A stretch of DNA of 64,000 nucleotides, from the NCBI GenBank assembly GCA_026724425.1, contig JAIUCV010000401.1, positions 124,001 to 188,000 on the forward strand, in the 5' to 3' direction. The notes beneath the pieces are model-generated. The model worked only from the letters and a program-made list of their open reading frames with translations. It had not been told where the DNA came from and ran no database searches. Shown here piece by piece: positions 11,481-23,410 of the stretch. Source of the stretch: Erythrophleum ivorense. Its lineage: Eukaryota > Streptophyta > Magnoliopsida > Fabales > Fabaceae. The position numbers and the translations under genes are program-made. The stretch's first letter is position 1; each line of letters begins with the position of its first letter.

Positions 11481-13099
11481 TGAAAGAAACGTACTATATA
11501 TGTAGCGAAAATTTTAATTCGTTTCCTCCCATAGATCCGTCGACTTGATTAAACCGAGTATGAGATAAAATATTACCTTTGCAACACGCTTTGTCCTTTC
11601 AGATCTCTGGAACTGATGTCTATGCATAGCCCCCTCTACCAGTATCCACACGAATGATCTAGCAACTTGATAGGCGTGCTAGCACCTTCGTTCACCACAT
11701 CCGTATGCAAATTGACGAGAAGATGATCTTCTCTCTCTAGGCGTCCGTACACTTTCACTCTCTAGGTGTACTGCCGCACTCTCTCTCTTTAGGATGACAG
11801 CTTAAGGTTTTAGAAAGCTGACTCTTTTTTGTGTATCTAAACCCTAGTCTACCTTTCCTTTTATAGAGGTATATTTAGATTAAATTAGTTAATTTAAATA
11901 CATTATTTAAATTAATCCAAATTAATCTTAAAAAAATTAGTTGAAATTTGAATTTATCTCATAAATTCAATTTTAACTAATTCATTTATAAATAAATATA
12001 TATATTAAAATATATAATACAATATATATTCATATCAAATATAAATATATATATATATACATTTCAAATTTCTATATATATTATATATATTTATAAATGT
12101 CAAATAATATATATACACTTATATTTTGAATTAATTACATATATATATCATATATATATAATTATCTCACCCTAATTGAGCGTAACATTCATTGAATCTA
12201 GACACAATTCTAGGTTCAATGAATTTGGACATTCTTATTCAAGTTGATTCGTTTTTATGTGCGACCCTGTAGACCTATATGATATTGGCAGTGGGCCAAC
12301 AACATTATTGCACCCACAAGTTACCAGTGGCCTCTATAGCAAGACATAGTGACTACCCAAATCACATAGGGTTTGGTGATCCGATACAGCCTATCGTATA
12401 ACCCTGTCACATCCCTTTTATCACACGATATCTTGATCGAGCATGAAGCATAGAAATGTCATCCTTATCTTACTTGATCATTAGTTTCTCAATTGTGCAG
12501 ACTAACAGAACGAATGGAAAAATCCTTCCATCCAAGCATGGCCATGCATTTCTCAGTCTCACTCATCGAGGGACCCAGAGATATCTCTCCATTAACCAGA
12601 GGGACAAATTCCATCTTAACTACTTATCATCCTCTACATGGAGTCCACTATGCCCGACCATAACCTTTATGATCACCCGATCAAAGGTGACTTTTGACAA
12701 TGCCAAAGCACAGTGTCTTTCATGTTGGAATTTATGATGATCTCAGGTATGAGGAATTAGTGACACGGTTATATATATGAGGTACGCTTATAACATAATC
12801 CATGAAACTACCTCATGACAGGTCGATCCAGCGCCCTATTCCCAACAGGCGCCTATGATTTTGATTTGTATCTCCATACATGATTAACACATAACCATCA
12901 ATTAAAATCATACTCGTCTTAATTCATCATTGTTCCCACAATGATGATCGACTAGGGATATTTAGGATAACTAATATAATTTATCCAAGGATATAATTAT
13001 TATAGAAACATGCAAATATAATAATTGTAATAGAAAAACTTTTATTCTTAATGAAGCATAATGTTTACAAATGATTGGCCTATGGCATAATCTCTAACA
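11481..13099 (-). mobile_element. Ty1/copia-like solo LTR, reverse, TSD GAGAC
   Basis: This is a 1,619-bp LTR in reverse. Its 5' end, read on the minus strand, is TGTTAGAGATTATGCCATAG, a start I associate with plant Ty1/copia LTRs. On the plus strand it opens with TGAAAGAAACGTAC. Perfect 5-bp duplications flank it, GAGAC at 11,476-11,480 and GAGAC at 13,100-13,104. No internal domain is attached, so it is a solo LTR. It includes a strongly AT-rich stretch of TA dinucleotides at about 11,990-12,165. The copia assignment is inferred from the terminus only; no polymerase is present to confirm it. Confidence 0.75.
11990..12165. repeat. AT-rich low-complexity run
   Basis: TATATATA-type simple sequence in several blocks inside the copia-like LTR. 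No other structure is seen. Confidence 0.8.
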
Positions 13100-13104
13100 G
13101 AGAC

Positions 13105-13253
13105 TACATTGGAAATTTGAGATGTTAATTAGTATTTATCCTAGTGGCAAAACTTCATAATTTTGAAAGAAGAAATCCCTTATCCAAAATAATAGCTATG
13201 GGAAGCGAATGAGAAATGGTGGTAATGTAGCCAAGTTATACTGTGACGGTGGG
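13105..13253 (+). mobile_element. B element interior, last visible part
   Basis: A short remainder of the forward B interior between the copia LTR and the next LTR A. No coding signal is visible. The element's 3' LTR is not seen in the window. Confidence 0.35.
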
Positions 13254-13423
13254 TGTAAAATTTGATGCCTTCATAAACATGACAAACATAATACCTAGTT
13301 TCTTCATAAACATACATAATTCACCGGATACAAAAGGAAGTCCCTTAGATAGAATGATTTGAGATCCACTAAAATTAGAGTGATAATCCAGACCTCAAAT
13401 AATGAGGATCTAAGGTTAAAGGT
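13254..13423 (+). mobile_element. LTR A, forward, first ~170 bp
   Basis: From TGTAAAATTTGATGCC onward this resembles the beginning of LTR A, with TTCTTCATAAACATACATAA and CACCGGATACAAAAGGAAGT matching the LTR start region of other copies. A second LTR A start follows at 13,424, so this may be the left stub of an LTR A that received another LTR A, or a duplicated terminus. The matching right stub was not found. Confidence 0.5.
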
Positions 13424-15472
13424 TGTAATGTCCGGTTTCATAAAAATGACAGAAATGGATACATTTTCAAAGCAAGTCCCTTAAAATGAATTATTTAAGG
13501 TCTCAAAAAATTTGAGTAGCATTCTAGACTCCTAAAAATGAGAATCCCACGCTTAAATAGAAAGAAAAATGAAGCTAGAATGAAGAAATGAGTTGTAACA
13601 AAATGTTGACGAAACATAATGGCATTTTTGTAATTTTGAACAAATTTTAGAATTCTCATAGGAGGGCTTTTTAAATGAAAGTTTTGAGTTCTTCAGGGTT
13701 CTTAGAGGCCCTGAAAACCAAAGGAAGCCCCTGGATAGTTAAAACCCTCCGATGTATGTTTTCCAACATCAGTTGACTTGAATTTTGATGAATTCATTTG
13801 GGAAGGTTTTAGCTCCGATTTGAGTGATTTCGAAGGCATTTTATTAAACTAGGAACCTAAATTTCATGATGGAAAAGTTAGTTCTAAAAAAGGAGCTAAA
13901 ACAAACTAGAAACAAAAATGCTAAGATAAAAGGATAAAATTAGAATTTTTGAAAAGTTCTTTCTAACCTACCTATATATATATGTGTCACACCCCACCTC
14001 CTCATTTATTTAGCCATATTTGTTTCTACCCTAAACCAGAAGAGAGAGCTAGGGTTTGAGGCACACCAAGAAGAGAAGAAAGGAATGAGAAAAACAAGGA
14101 AAAGGTATGGATTTTCTTGGCTTTTCATGTTTTCTCCTTAGCAAACTCCTTCTCCTCCATCTTCCCTTCTGTCTCATGATTTTATTGAAGTTCTTGGACC
14201 TGTTTTGAGGGAAGAACAGAGCTAGAAAATTCAGATTTGAGGAGAGGAAGCCAAGATAAGTGAGAAACAAGCAAGAAAAGTCAAGAAAACAAGGTAAAAT
14301 CTTCATCCCATGGTAGCTACTCCTTCCCTTCTTCTCCTTGGTTCATCCCACCTAAAGAGCTTCAAGAAAACATGGATTTTGGGCAGAGCCAAGGGTGAAC
14401 TTAGGAAATTAAGTGTGGAGAATCAGAATATACAAAAAGAATTAACAAACAACCATAGAAAATCAAGATAGCAAAGTTAAGGTTTCAAGTGTCCCTTACA
14501 AAATCTAATTTGATACAATAATTCCTAGGCCTAAATAAGTGTTTTGATGAGCTCCTAAGATCCCTAGAAGGCTCTCCATATGCATCTTCCACTAAGAAAA
14601 CAAAGCAAACTCCATAGGTGCCAAGAAGGGAGCATGCCTAGGCCTAAAGGGTTCAAGGCACCTAAGGATAGTTTTAAATTTTTCCAAGCCTATTTTTGAG
14701 TCATATATGATGGATGAAGTTAAGGGGAAACCTTGGAAAAAATTTAAGAGGCCTAGAGAATGAATTGGTAGCATAAGTTCCATAATATGACCTAAAGAAG
14801 TAACACCTAGTTACGCTCCTTGTTTTACTTGTGTGATAACTCCAAGAGGCTTAAAAGGAGTCAAGAATCATAAATGAAAGGAAAGAATGGAGCCTAGAAC
14901 TCAATTGATAGATGTTGCTTCATTACATGCATTTAGGAATCATAAGACAAAGTTAGAGTTCCAAGTAGATAGGTGGCTTTGAAAAATGGTTCCAAGAGCA
15001 TAATTAGTTCCTACTTTATGTGTTTAGACCAAGAGAAACAAGTCTCCATCATTGTAAGTGTGTGGCCTAGGAAGGGAGTGCAATTCTAAAGAGAAAAGTG
15101 TGTGGTTGCATCAAAGGTAGGTCTCTTCACTTTCTCTCATGCATGGATGAATGTTTGCCTTGTCTTTGAATGTGTGTATGTGTGTTTTAAGCATGAAAAG
15201 TATTCTAGCATATGCTTATACTCCATGATACCATGATGTTGTATTATATTTTTAAATGATACTTAGTTTATTTGCTTTGGTTTGCTTGAGTGTGGTGAAG
15301 CCAAGAGCCTTTTAGCCATGGTGAGGATGAGCCAAGAACCCTTGAGAATGGTTGAGACAAAGCCTAGAGTCTCCCAAGAGTAAGGCTTTGTTTAAAGCCC
15401 TTAAGAAAAAGGGTGAGGCAAGTCCAATAACCTTGAAGAGAATGAGTGAGGCTACTCCACTTACTTGGCAAG
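13424..15472 (+). mobile_element. LTR A, forward, left part (continues at 21,997)
   Basis: It starts TGTAATGTCCGG and carries the LTR A landmarks in order: the GAGTAGCATTCTAGACTCC block, the TATA box at 13,973, the purine-rich leader, a conserved ACAAGGTAAAATCTTC, and the block ending CCACTTACTTGGCAAG. At 15,472 it is interrupted by a reverse solo LTR A and resumes at 21,997 with TCAAGCCTATGCATGC. The interrupting copy duplicates GCAAG/TCAAG. The promoter half is therefore separated from its 3' half by 6.5 kb. Confidence 0.85.
13973..13983 (+). promoter_or_regulatory. LTR A TATA box
   Basis: TATATATATAT followed by GTGTCACACC, about 550 bp from the LTR start, equivalent in position to TATAAATAGGTGG in other copies. 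Confidence 0.55.
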
Positions 15473-16859
15473 TGTAATACCATAACTTTCTAGCTTATCT
15501 CATGCTACCTCCATGACTCATACCATGTGTTTCATGAAAAAGCAAGGAAAATTGCATTAAAATAATGAGTATTTTTGCATTGCATAGCATATGAATTTTT
15601 CATTCAGTGTCTCATGGACCATATGAACTCATTAAACTCATTCTAATATTTAATTACACTAATACAACTCAAAACCATCTAAGAAAGTAGCCTAGAGCTC
15701 ATGCAAATGGATGGAGTATATGAAATTAAAGGGTGCAGCCTCAGACTGATTTTTCAAATTTTGAGCCTAAATTTTGAAAAATCATAACTAATTCTAAAAA
15801 AATTGAAATCAGGTACACTATACCATTATAGAAAGCTACAGATGTTTACTTTATGATAAAAATAGTTTTAGATCATGAAATATCAAGTAGAAGATGTTTG
15901 ATACTCAAAAAGCACCTAAGGTCTCAATTGTCTGGGCTACTATCACAGGTTACTATCATAAACTTTGGCAATTCATAAATAATTTTAGAAAATTCTAAAT
16001 CATGCAAGTTTGGATATTATGATAATCTACAGATGTTAAATCTAAGGAAAAACATCTCCAGACCATGCCAAATTCATTTAGGAACTTAATTATGATGGAA
16101 TAGTACAGAAGGTCAAGTGGCACTACTAGTACTGACATTAAACTTAAAAAATTCATAACTCTCTACTCAGACCTCTAAATGAGGTGATCTTGGTGGTCAT
16201 AGAAATATTATGACCTCTAGTTTATGGCTATAAATTTTCACAATCATTGGACACCATTTGACCCTCAGATGACACAGAACATAAAATTAACCATATCAAC
16301 AGTACATGCACCAGAACATCAGAAAAATCCCAACTTAAAAAATTCATAATTAATTCTATAGAACTCTAATTTTTCTAAACTTTAGCTTCCCAAAAATCTC
16401 TCAATGATTTCTACATTTATGCCAAATTTCATGGGAAGATTCATTCATTTGGCCAGTTTGTGTCATAGAGTTCTGGTTTGGTCATTTTTATGGCTTTTTC
16501 TAGCATCAAAGTGTCCAAATTTGTTTCCAAAGCTTGTGCGGCCACTTGAGTACGTGGGAATGCACTAAAATGACATTCTAAACTTGTCTCAAAGGTGCAT
16601 GAACCAGATTTCTCAAATTCATCCACCCCATGATATACACAATAATTCATAAGTCTAGTCTTGCCATTCCACACCCAAAATGCACTATATCATACATATG
16701 GCATTTGTAACACCCCAAAAATTAAGTAAGGTGTTAATAATGTATTTGGACTAATTAAGAATAATTATTATTGAATAATTGGGTAAGCTATATGAATCAA
16801 ATTTACAAAGAAATAAGTTATTAATATAGGTTTAAGATTTCAATTAGATTAAAGCTTAA

Positions 16860-17215
16860 TTTGGGCCCAAAATTAATTTGAGTAAGCCATAGGTAAGGAT
16901 TTATGAAGGCCCAATGATTTTAAGTGCAAGCCCAACTCCTTATCATAAGACTTGGCCCAAGAGAGATCATTTAGCAATAGCCCAATTTGATTTAGTGAAA
17001 TAGAGGCCCAAGACCTAATTTACATGAGCCCTTATAGTTGGCCCAACACACATTATGCAGACCCAAGTTAGATTGACTCTTGGAACTTGGCCTAACCCAA
17101 TCAAATTTCTGTAGCCCAACTCATGAAATAAGGCCCAACAAGTATAAAAATTTAAACCCATGAGGATTTGGGCCTTTGGGTCAACCCACAACCTATTTAG
17201 GACCCAACTCAAACA
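16860..17215. promoter_or_regulatory. Cluster of GGCCCAA/TTGGGCC motifs in LTR B U3
   Basis: About a dozen GGCCCAA, AGCCCAA, GACCCAA or TTGGGCC motifs lie in 355 bp. TGGGCC/GGCCCA resembles the plant site II element bound by TCP factors. The same cluster is present in the reverse copies at about 10,140-10,490 and 42,490-42,720, so it belongs to the family. A regulatory role is inferred. Confidence 0.5.
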
Positions 17216-19008
17216 CAGCTAAACCCTAAATACACTTAGCCTCCTCCCCATTCTACAGAAAAAACACAAGAGGCAAAGCAAAAGTTGGAGGTTAAGAGGG
17301 AGGCTAGGGTTTTTCTGCATTCTTCCACCATTTCTCACTTCTAGAGGAAGATTTGGTCAAGGTAATCTATATAAAACATGTCCCTCTCATTCTCCTCTTC
17401 ATTTTGGTCCGATTGGTTTCTATTTTTGAGCATTTTCATCTCTTTCTCAAATTTGAAATTTGGTGTTTGGATGTTTCGTTGTAAGATTTTTGGAGTTAGA
17501 AGTTAAAGGGATGATTGGGTAAGTATTTCCCTTCCATTTTGTGTATTATTTTGCTGGAAAATGTCCCTAAAGGTTGATTTTCATAATGGGTTCTACTATT
17601 GTGCGAAATTACAAGGAGATGAAGGTGGAAAACGGAATTTTCTGGGCTTCATGACTCAAATCCGATTTTAGGAATGTCTCATGGTGTGTTCTTAGTAGTT
17701 AAAGCTTAATCCAATCCATTTGACCTCTTGGGTGTATAGGTAAGTGTTCCCTCTCCTCTTGTGTGGTATATATATAGAATTTTCATCATTTGGACTGACT
17801 TTTGGTGCATGACTTTTACATGTGCGAAAATGGAGATGTTAGGAGTGACCCATTGTGAGTTCTTGTTGTTACGATCTTGAATTGGTGTGGTAAACCCTTA
17901 GGAAGCTTGGGTAAGAAGTTCTTAATATACTCTTGTTAAGATTAATCTGTGGATGGGGAAATTCCTTACTAATGGTAGTTGAATAATGATAATTATGCTT
18001 ATGTTAGGCCTGGTATGTTCTGAATCATGATGGTAGCTAGAGGATGAGTAATTAGCTTCATTGAGGTAATTAGGGTTAATTTTCCAATTCCATGTATATG
18101 TTCATGTTAATCTGATATTGTTTGCACACATATGATTTTGAAATGCTAAATGATTAGTTGATTACTTAAATTGTTATTGTGATTGGACCTTGTGAGTCTA
18201 TGATGGAACTGTGGTGCGGCTGCCACCCGTGCATGTACTTTGATTGCGCACTGGATTGTGATCAAACCTTAGATGCACTGAGGCCTGGTTGTGCTCATTA
18301 TCGAGTAGGTGCCATGGACGGACCTCTCCCGATGTTATTAGCCATTAACATGTTGTGTATGATTGCTGGTATGGGACAGTAGTCATTGGTAGCTCAACTA
18401 GTTCATTTGCAAATTAAATTGATGATCTTGGTATTGATGAATTGGATTGATTAACTTGTACATGTATATGAAAATTACCTTTTGTTACTAAGATTGTATA
18501 TCTCACCCTGTTGTAGGCTAACATTTTTAGGGACCGGATCTCTTAGTGGCAAGGAGAAAATTAATGGAAGCCCATTATATGGTATAGTAGTAGGTAGGTC
18601 CAGGAACCTCATTAGATTGTATTTGTATAACTAGACTACTAGCTTTATGTAATTGCCGCATTGCATCATGAATTGCCAAGCATATGGACTATAATCATTT
18701 GATACATCATATGTCAACTTAAACTAGTGATGTATGGAATTTTCTAATGGGACTTATGTTTGAATGGAAATGTGAGTAGTGTATGAACTATTTGCTGTCA
18801 TTGATCTATGAACTTATGGGTTTATGGTGGCTAGAGGGTTAACGAGCCTTATATGAGTTTTGAATGAGTAACGATAGATGTGTTAGGTAGATTAGGTAAA
18901 AGAAAGACACTAAATATTCACAAACTAAGTTAAAGTGGCCTAGAGTATTGTTAGAGGGGGAATTGGAGAGCATGAGATGAAATCTTGGGAGTTATAGGAA
19001 CAAAAGGG

Positions 19009-19301
19009 AATTGGCCATGACCAACATTTAATTGGCCTCAGCCAAATGGTAACAAAGGGGAATTGGCCACGGACAACATTTAATTGGCCTTGGCCAAATG
19101 TAGCAAACTTTCCAGGGAAGAAAATAGAGAGCAATTGGCCGTGGCGAACAGTGAGGTTAGCCGCGGCTAAGTCTGAGAGGCAGATTTAGGGGTGTTCCAG
19201 AGGGTATTTGGCCTCAACAAAATGTGAAAATTTTGTGAAGGCGTAAGGAGTTGAACCTGAGAGTAATTGGTTGCGGCGCAAGGGAATTTAGCTACGGCTA
19301 A
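19009..19301. repeat. GC-rich palindrome array in LTR B
   Basis: Nine motifs occur in 293 bp: AATTGGCCATGACCAA, AATTGGCCTCAGCCAAAT, AATTGGCCACGGACAA, AATTGGCCTTGGCCAAAT, AATTGGCCGTGGCGAA, GGTTAGCCGCGGCTAA, ATTTGGCCTCAACAAAAT, AATTGGTTGCGGCGCAA and ATTTAGCTACGGCTAA. The rough consensus is WWTTRGCCNNGGCYAA, a 16-bp palindrome. Confidence 0.8.
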
Positions 19302-21996
19302 GGTACTCTATTACTCATATTCACCTAGAAACCGTAGTTTCTCTTAAGGTAATGCTAAGGAATGATTTAGAAACACTTGTAGGGGGATTTTATGAGTTGG
19401 AATTAATGGATGAAAGAATCAAAGGCTCCTCATTAATAATTAAATTCACTTGCACATTCGAATAATTATGGTTGTCTAGCTAATGACCCTAACAACATTA
19501 AGGTTTCAAATTTCCTCACTTTTTCCCGATATAATTAATCTTAATGACTTCAAACCTTGATTTATGATTATTAATCATGTACTTAACTTTAATTATGATA
19601 ATTAGAAGTTAAGGTCGTTACAACATTAACTTTCATACATGTATCGTATATATGAGTATTTATACATGATCAAATGATTACATAACCATTCGATCATAGT
19701 ATTACATCATATGCCATTGGTATGACTACAAAAGAGACAAAACTATGCATTCTCATACACTTTGATGTCAATCTCCTTCTTCTAGACTTAATGGCTTCCA
19801 TTACTTTTCTCAACTACTCCACCTAGCATGTTGAGACATTGGAGAGGAGAGAATAAGATTCAAAGAATCCCAATAGCTCATCTCCCTTTCAATCACATAT
19901 AAAGTATGCAATACAAGCCTTAAAAATGCATGCATGGGCATGTTAACATGTGTGAGCATTCAAGAAACATTCTTGGCATTCACTTATGGATTTTGGACTT
20001 ACCTCACTTATTAACTCTAAGAGGTTTTGACTCAACCTACTCTAGGAGTCAACCTCACTCTTGGGAGACTTTTTACTTTGTCTTAACCACGTTTAAGGGT
20101 TCTTGGCTCATCCTCGCCATGTCTAGAGGGTTCTTGGCTTCTCCACACTTAAGCAAACCAAGGCAAGCATATAAAACATCATTTGAATGCATAAAACATT
20201 ATCATGGTACCATGGAATAAAGCTCATGTTAAAATATTTTTCATAGCTCAAAACACATATACATACATTCAAAGACAATGTAAGCATACATTCATGCATG
20301 AGAGAAGGTAGGGAGAGCTACCTTTGCCATAAAAGCATACTCTTTCCTTGAGTCTTGAGTCCTCTCCTTTGACCTCACATACCCAAGGAGGTGGAGATCA
20401 TTTCTCTTGGCCTAAACACATCATATGGAAGCCAATTATACTCTTGAATCAAATTCTAAGGCCATAAATTCACTAAAAAGTTAGGTGGTTCATATAACCC
20501 TTTTATGGTTCCATAATGTACTTAATGAAGAACCCTTAAGAAAATATTATCTTGGCTCCATTCTCTCTATCTATTTATGATTCTTGACTCCATTTAAACC
20601 TCTTAGTCATCACACAATCAAATCAAGGAGCCTAACTAGGTGTTGCTTCTTTAAGTCACAATATGGAACTTATGATACCATCTCCTTATCTGTGGCTTCT
20701 AAAATTTTTCCAAGGCTTCCTCTCATCCTCTTCCATCATTATGACTCAAAAATATGCTTGGAACAAATTAAAACTTTCTCTTGGTACTCTTTCTAGCCTA
20801 GGCCAAAATCATACTCTATATGAGTACCAAGTGGATTTGCTTCACTTTCTTGATGAAAGATGCATATGAAGAGCCTTTTAGGGATCTCAAGAGCTCATCC
20901 AAACACTTATTTAGGCCTAGGAACAATTACATCAAATCATACTTTTGGTGAATCATTTGAAACCCTAGGTTTGCTATCTTGAAAATCCATGGATTTTACT
21001 TGATTGCAATTTTATATTCTTAATCCTTGCACTGTAAAACCCTTAGTTCCTCTTTGGCATGGACATAATTCATCCCCTAGGGATTGGGCTCCATGGTGGC
21101 CGAACCATACAAGAGAGGGGGGAGGAAGAAGCTACCATAAAAGTGAGATTTTACCTTGTTTCCTTGAATCTTCTTACTTGTTTTTCACCTTTCTTGGCTT
21201 CCTTACCTCAAACACAAAATTTCACTCTCTATTCTGCCCCCAAAACAGCACCAAGACTTCATTAAAACCATGGAAAGGAAGCTTGAGAGGAAAGGAACAA
21301 GTTTAGAAGAAGAAAGAGCATGAAAATCCATGGAATTCCTTACCTTGTTCTTGCTTTTTCTCCTCCTTTATTCTCCTCCTTGGTGCACCTAAGATAACTG
21401 GTATTTTTCCTAGTTTTTGGGTAGAACAAGTTGTGCAATTAAAGGGGAAGAAGAAATAAGAAACTTAAAGAGTGTTCAAGAAGCTTCCATTTTCTAAAAA
21501 TTCCAATTTTGCCTTTAGTTCTTGGCATTTTTGTTTCTAATTCATTTTAGCTCCTTTCTAAGAACCATATTTTTATTATGAAATTTAGTCTCCCAATTAC
21601 TAAAATGCCTTTGGAATCACTCAAATTGGAGCTAAAATCTTCCCGAACAAATCAGTCAAAGTTCAGGTCAACTAACGTAAGAAAACATCCACAGGGGGTT
21701 TTAACTGTCTGGGGGCTTCCCATGGTTTTCAGGGCCTCTAAAAATCCCAAAGAACTCAAAAATTTCATTAAAAAAGCTCTTCTATGTGAATTCAAAAATT
21801 TTTTCAAAGTTACGAAAATGCCATTACGTTTTTCATTCTAACTCCATTTTTCTTTTTATCTGAGCCTGAGATTTTCATTTTTAGGAGTCTAGAATACTAT
21901 ATAAATTTTTTTGGACCTCAAAACACTCTATCTGGGGGACTTTCTTTTATATATAGTGAATTTCGTATGTTTATTTTCAGAAAATTGAATATTACA

Positions 21997-22365
21997 TCAA
22001 GCCTATGCATGCTTTGTATGACTTGTTCAAATGCCAAAAATGCTTCTTGAATGATCATACTTTCCATTATGCCTATGTATGCATTTTTAAGATATGAATT
22101 GCATTCTTTATGTATGATTGAAAGGGAGATGAGCTATTGGGATTCTTTGAACCTTACTCCCTGCTCTCCAATGTCTTAACATGCTAGATGGACTAAATGA
22201 GCAAGGTAATGGAAGCCACCAAGTTGAAAGATGAAAGCTTGACAACAAAGTGCCTAGTTTTGTCTCTTTTGTAACCATACAAATGGCATATGATGTAATC
22301 CTATAATGGAATTATTATGTAATCATTTGAACATGTGTAATTACCCAAATGTTTGATGTATGTAT
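21997..22365 (+). mobile_element. LTR A, forward, continuation of 13,424-15,472
   Basis: Starting TCAAGCCTATGCATGC, it continues the forward LTR A through the GAGCTATTGGGATTCTTTGA block and then stops near 22,365, where the sequence turns into reverse LTR A. Its 3' half with the 187-bp modules is missing, so a deletion or an inversion junction lies here. Confidence 0.75.
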
Positions 22366-23410
22366 AAGTTTTGTTTTCTTGCTTTTTCTCACTTGAGTTT
22401 TGTTTTCTTTGAGCTCCTCTCTTCAAATCCAAATTTTCCCCTCAATTTCTCCTCTTAAAACAGATTTATAAACTTCATTATAATCATAGGAAACAAAGGA
22501 GAATGGAGGAGAAGAGGTTTGGAAGAGAAAGAGCATGAAAAACCATGAAAATCCATATCCTTCTACCTTGAATTTCTCCTCCTTTTCTTCCTCCTCTTGT
22601 GTGCCTTATCCCCTAGGGTTTTCCTCTAGTTTTGGGCAGAACATGGTCATGCATAATGAAGGGAGAAGAAGGATGCATGATATATATAGGTGGGAGTAAG
22701 TTGCACTTTTCAAAAATTCTCATTTTGCCCTTCATTTTTGGTATTTTTGTTTCTCCTTCGTTTTAGCTCCTTTTTTAGAACCGTCTTTTCCATTATGAAA
22801 TTTAGGTTCCCAATTTAGTAAAATGCCTTTGGAATCACTCAAATCGGAGCTAAAACCTTTCCGAATGAATCCATCAAAGTTTGGGTACACTGACGTTGGA
22901 AAAAGTCTACCAGAGGGGTTTTAACTATCTCAGGAATTTCCATGGTTTTCAGGGCCTTTGAGAACCCTAGGGAACTCAAAAATTTCATTTAAAAAGCCTC
23001 CTATGTGAATTCCAAAATTTGCTCAAAATTACAAAAATACCATTACGTTTCGTAAGCTTTTCGTAAGAAATTGTTTCTTCATTCTAGTTTTATTTGTCTT
23101 TCCGTCTGAGCCTAGGATTCTCATTTTTAGGAGTCTAGAATGCTTCCTAAATTTTTTGGGACCTTAAATATCTCATTTTGGGGGACTTCCTTTTATATCC
23201 AGCGTATTTTGTTCGTTGACAAAGAAATCATACGTTACATTTCTCACATTTTCTCTTAGGAGTCTAGAATGCTTCCCAAATTTTTTGGGACCTTAAATAT
23301 CTCATTTCAGGGGACTTCCTTTTGTATCCAGCATATTTCATTCATTGACGAAGAAATCGTACGTTACATTTCTCACATTTTCTCTCATTTGCAGAAAACT
23401 GGATGTTACA
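22366..23410 (-). mobile_element. LTR A, reverse, promoter-side half (possible truncated 3' LTR)
   Basis: It begins inside LTR A (CTTTTTCTCACTTGAG, TTTGAGCTCCTCTC) and ends with GAAAACTGGATGTTACA. It contains a TATATATAGGTGGG stretch at 22,678-22,690, which is the reverse TATA region. Its position and orientation fit the 3' LTR of the minus-strand element to its right, but no polypurine tract is visible at 23,411, so it could be an independent fragment. A 129-bp tandem duplication lies at 23,127-23,384. Confidence 0.7.
23127..23384. repeat. 129-bp tandem duplication within LTR A
   Basis: Units 23,127-23,255 and 23,256-23,384 both run from TTAGGAGTCTAGAATGCTTCC to TTTCTCACATTTTCTC, with a handful of differences. 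Other LTR A copies have this stretch once. Confidence 0.85.

Larger units (their letters stand above)
16706..19622 (+). mobile_element. Solo LTR B, forward; TSD GCATT/ACATT
   Basis: This complete LTR B of 2,917 bp starts TGTAACACCCCAAAA and ends AGAAGTTAAGGTCGTTACA. It sits inside the reverse LTR A, with GCATT at 16,701-16,705 and ACATT at 19,623-19,627 as a slightly decayed target duplication. It has two notable clusters: GGCCCAA-type motifs near its 5' end (16,860-17,215) and TTGGCCNNGGCCAA palindromes near its 3' end (19,009-19,301). It is the innermost layer of the nest, so it inserted after the LTR A around it. Confidence 0.9.
15473..21996 (-). mobile_element. Solo LTR A, reverse, split by an LTR B; TSD GCAAG/TCAAG
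   Basis: It opens with TGTAATACCATAAC and closes with AATTGAATATTACA. The two halves, 15,473-16,705 and 19,623-21,996, add up to about 3.6 kb, the full LTR A length. The flanks are GCAAG at 15,468-15,472 and TCAAG at 21,997-22,001, a 4 of 5 match, and removing the insert rejoins a forward LTR A in register. The four 187-bp modules are well conserved, with TCAT anchors at 15,782, 15,973, 16,153 and 16,344. There is no internal domain. Confidence 0.9.

Noticed and set aside
11481..13099. First reading of the copia LTR as starting at TGTAGCGAAAATT (11,501)
   Set aside because: That start gives no target duplication; starting at 11,481 gives GAGAC on both sides.
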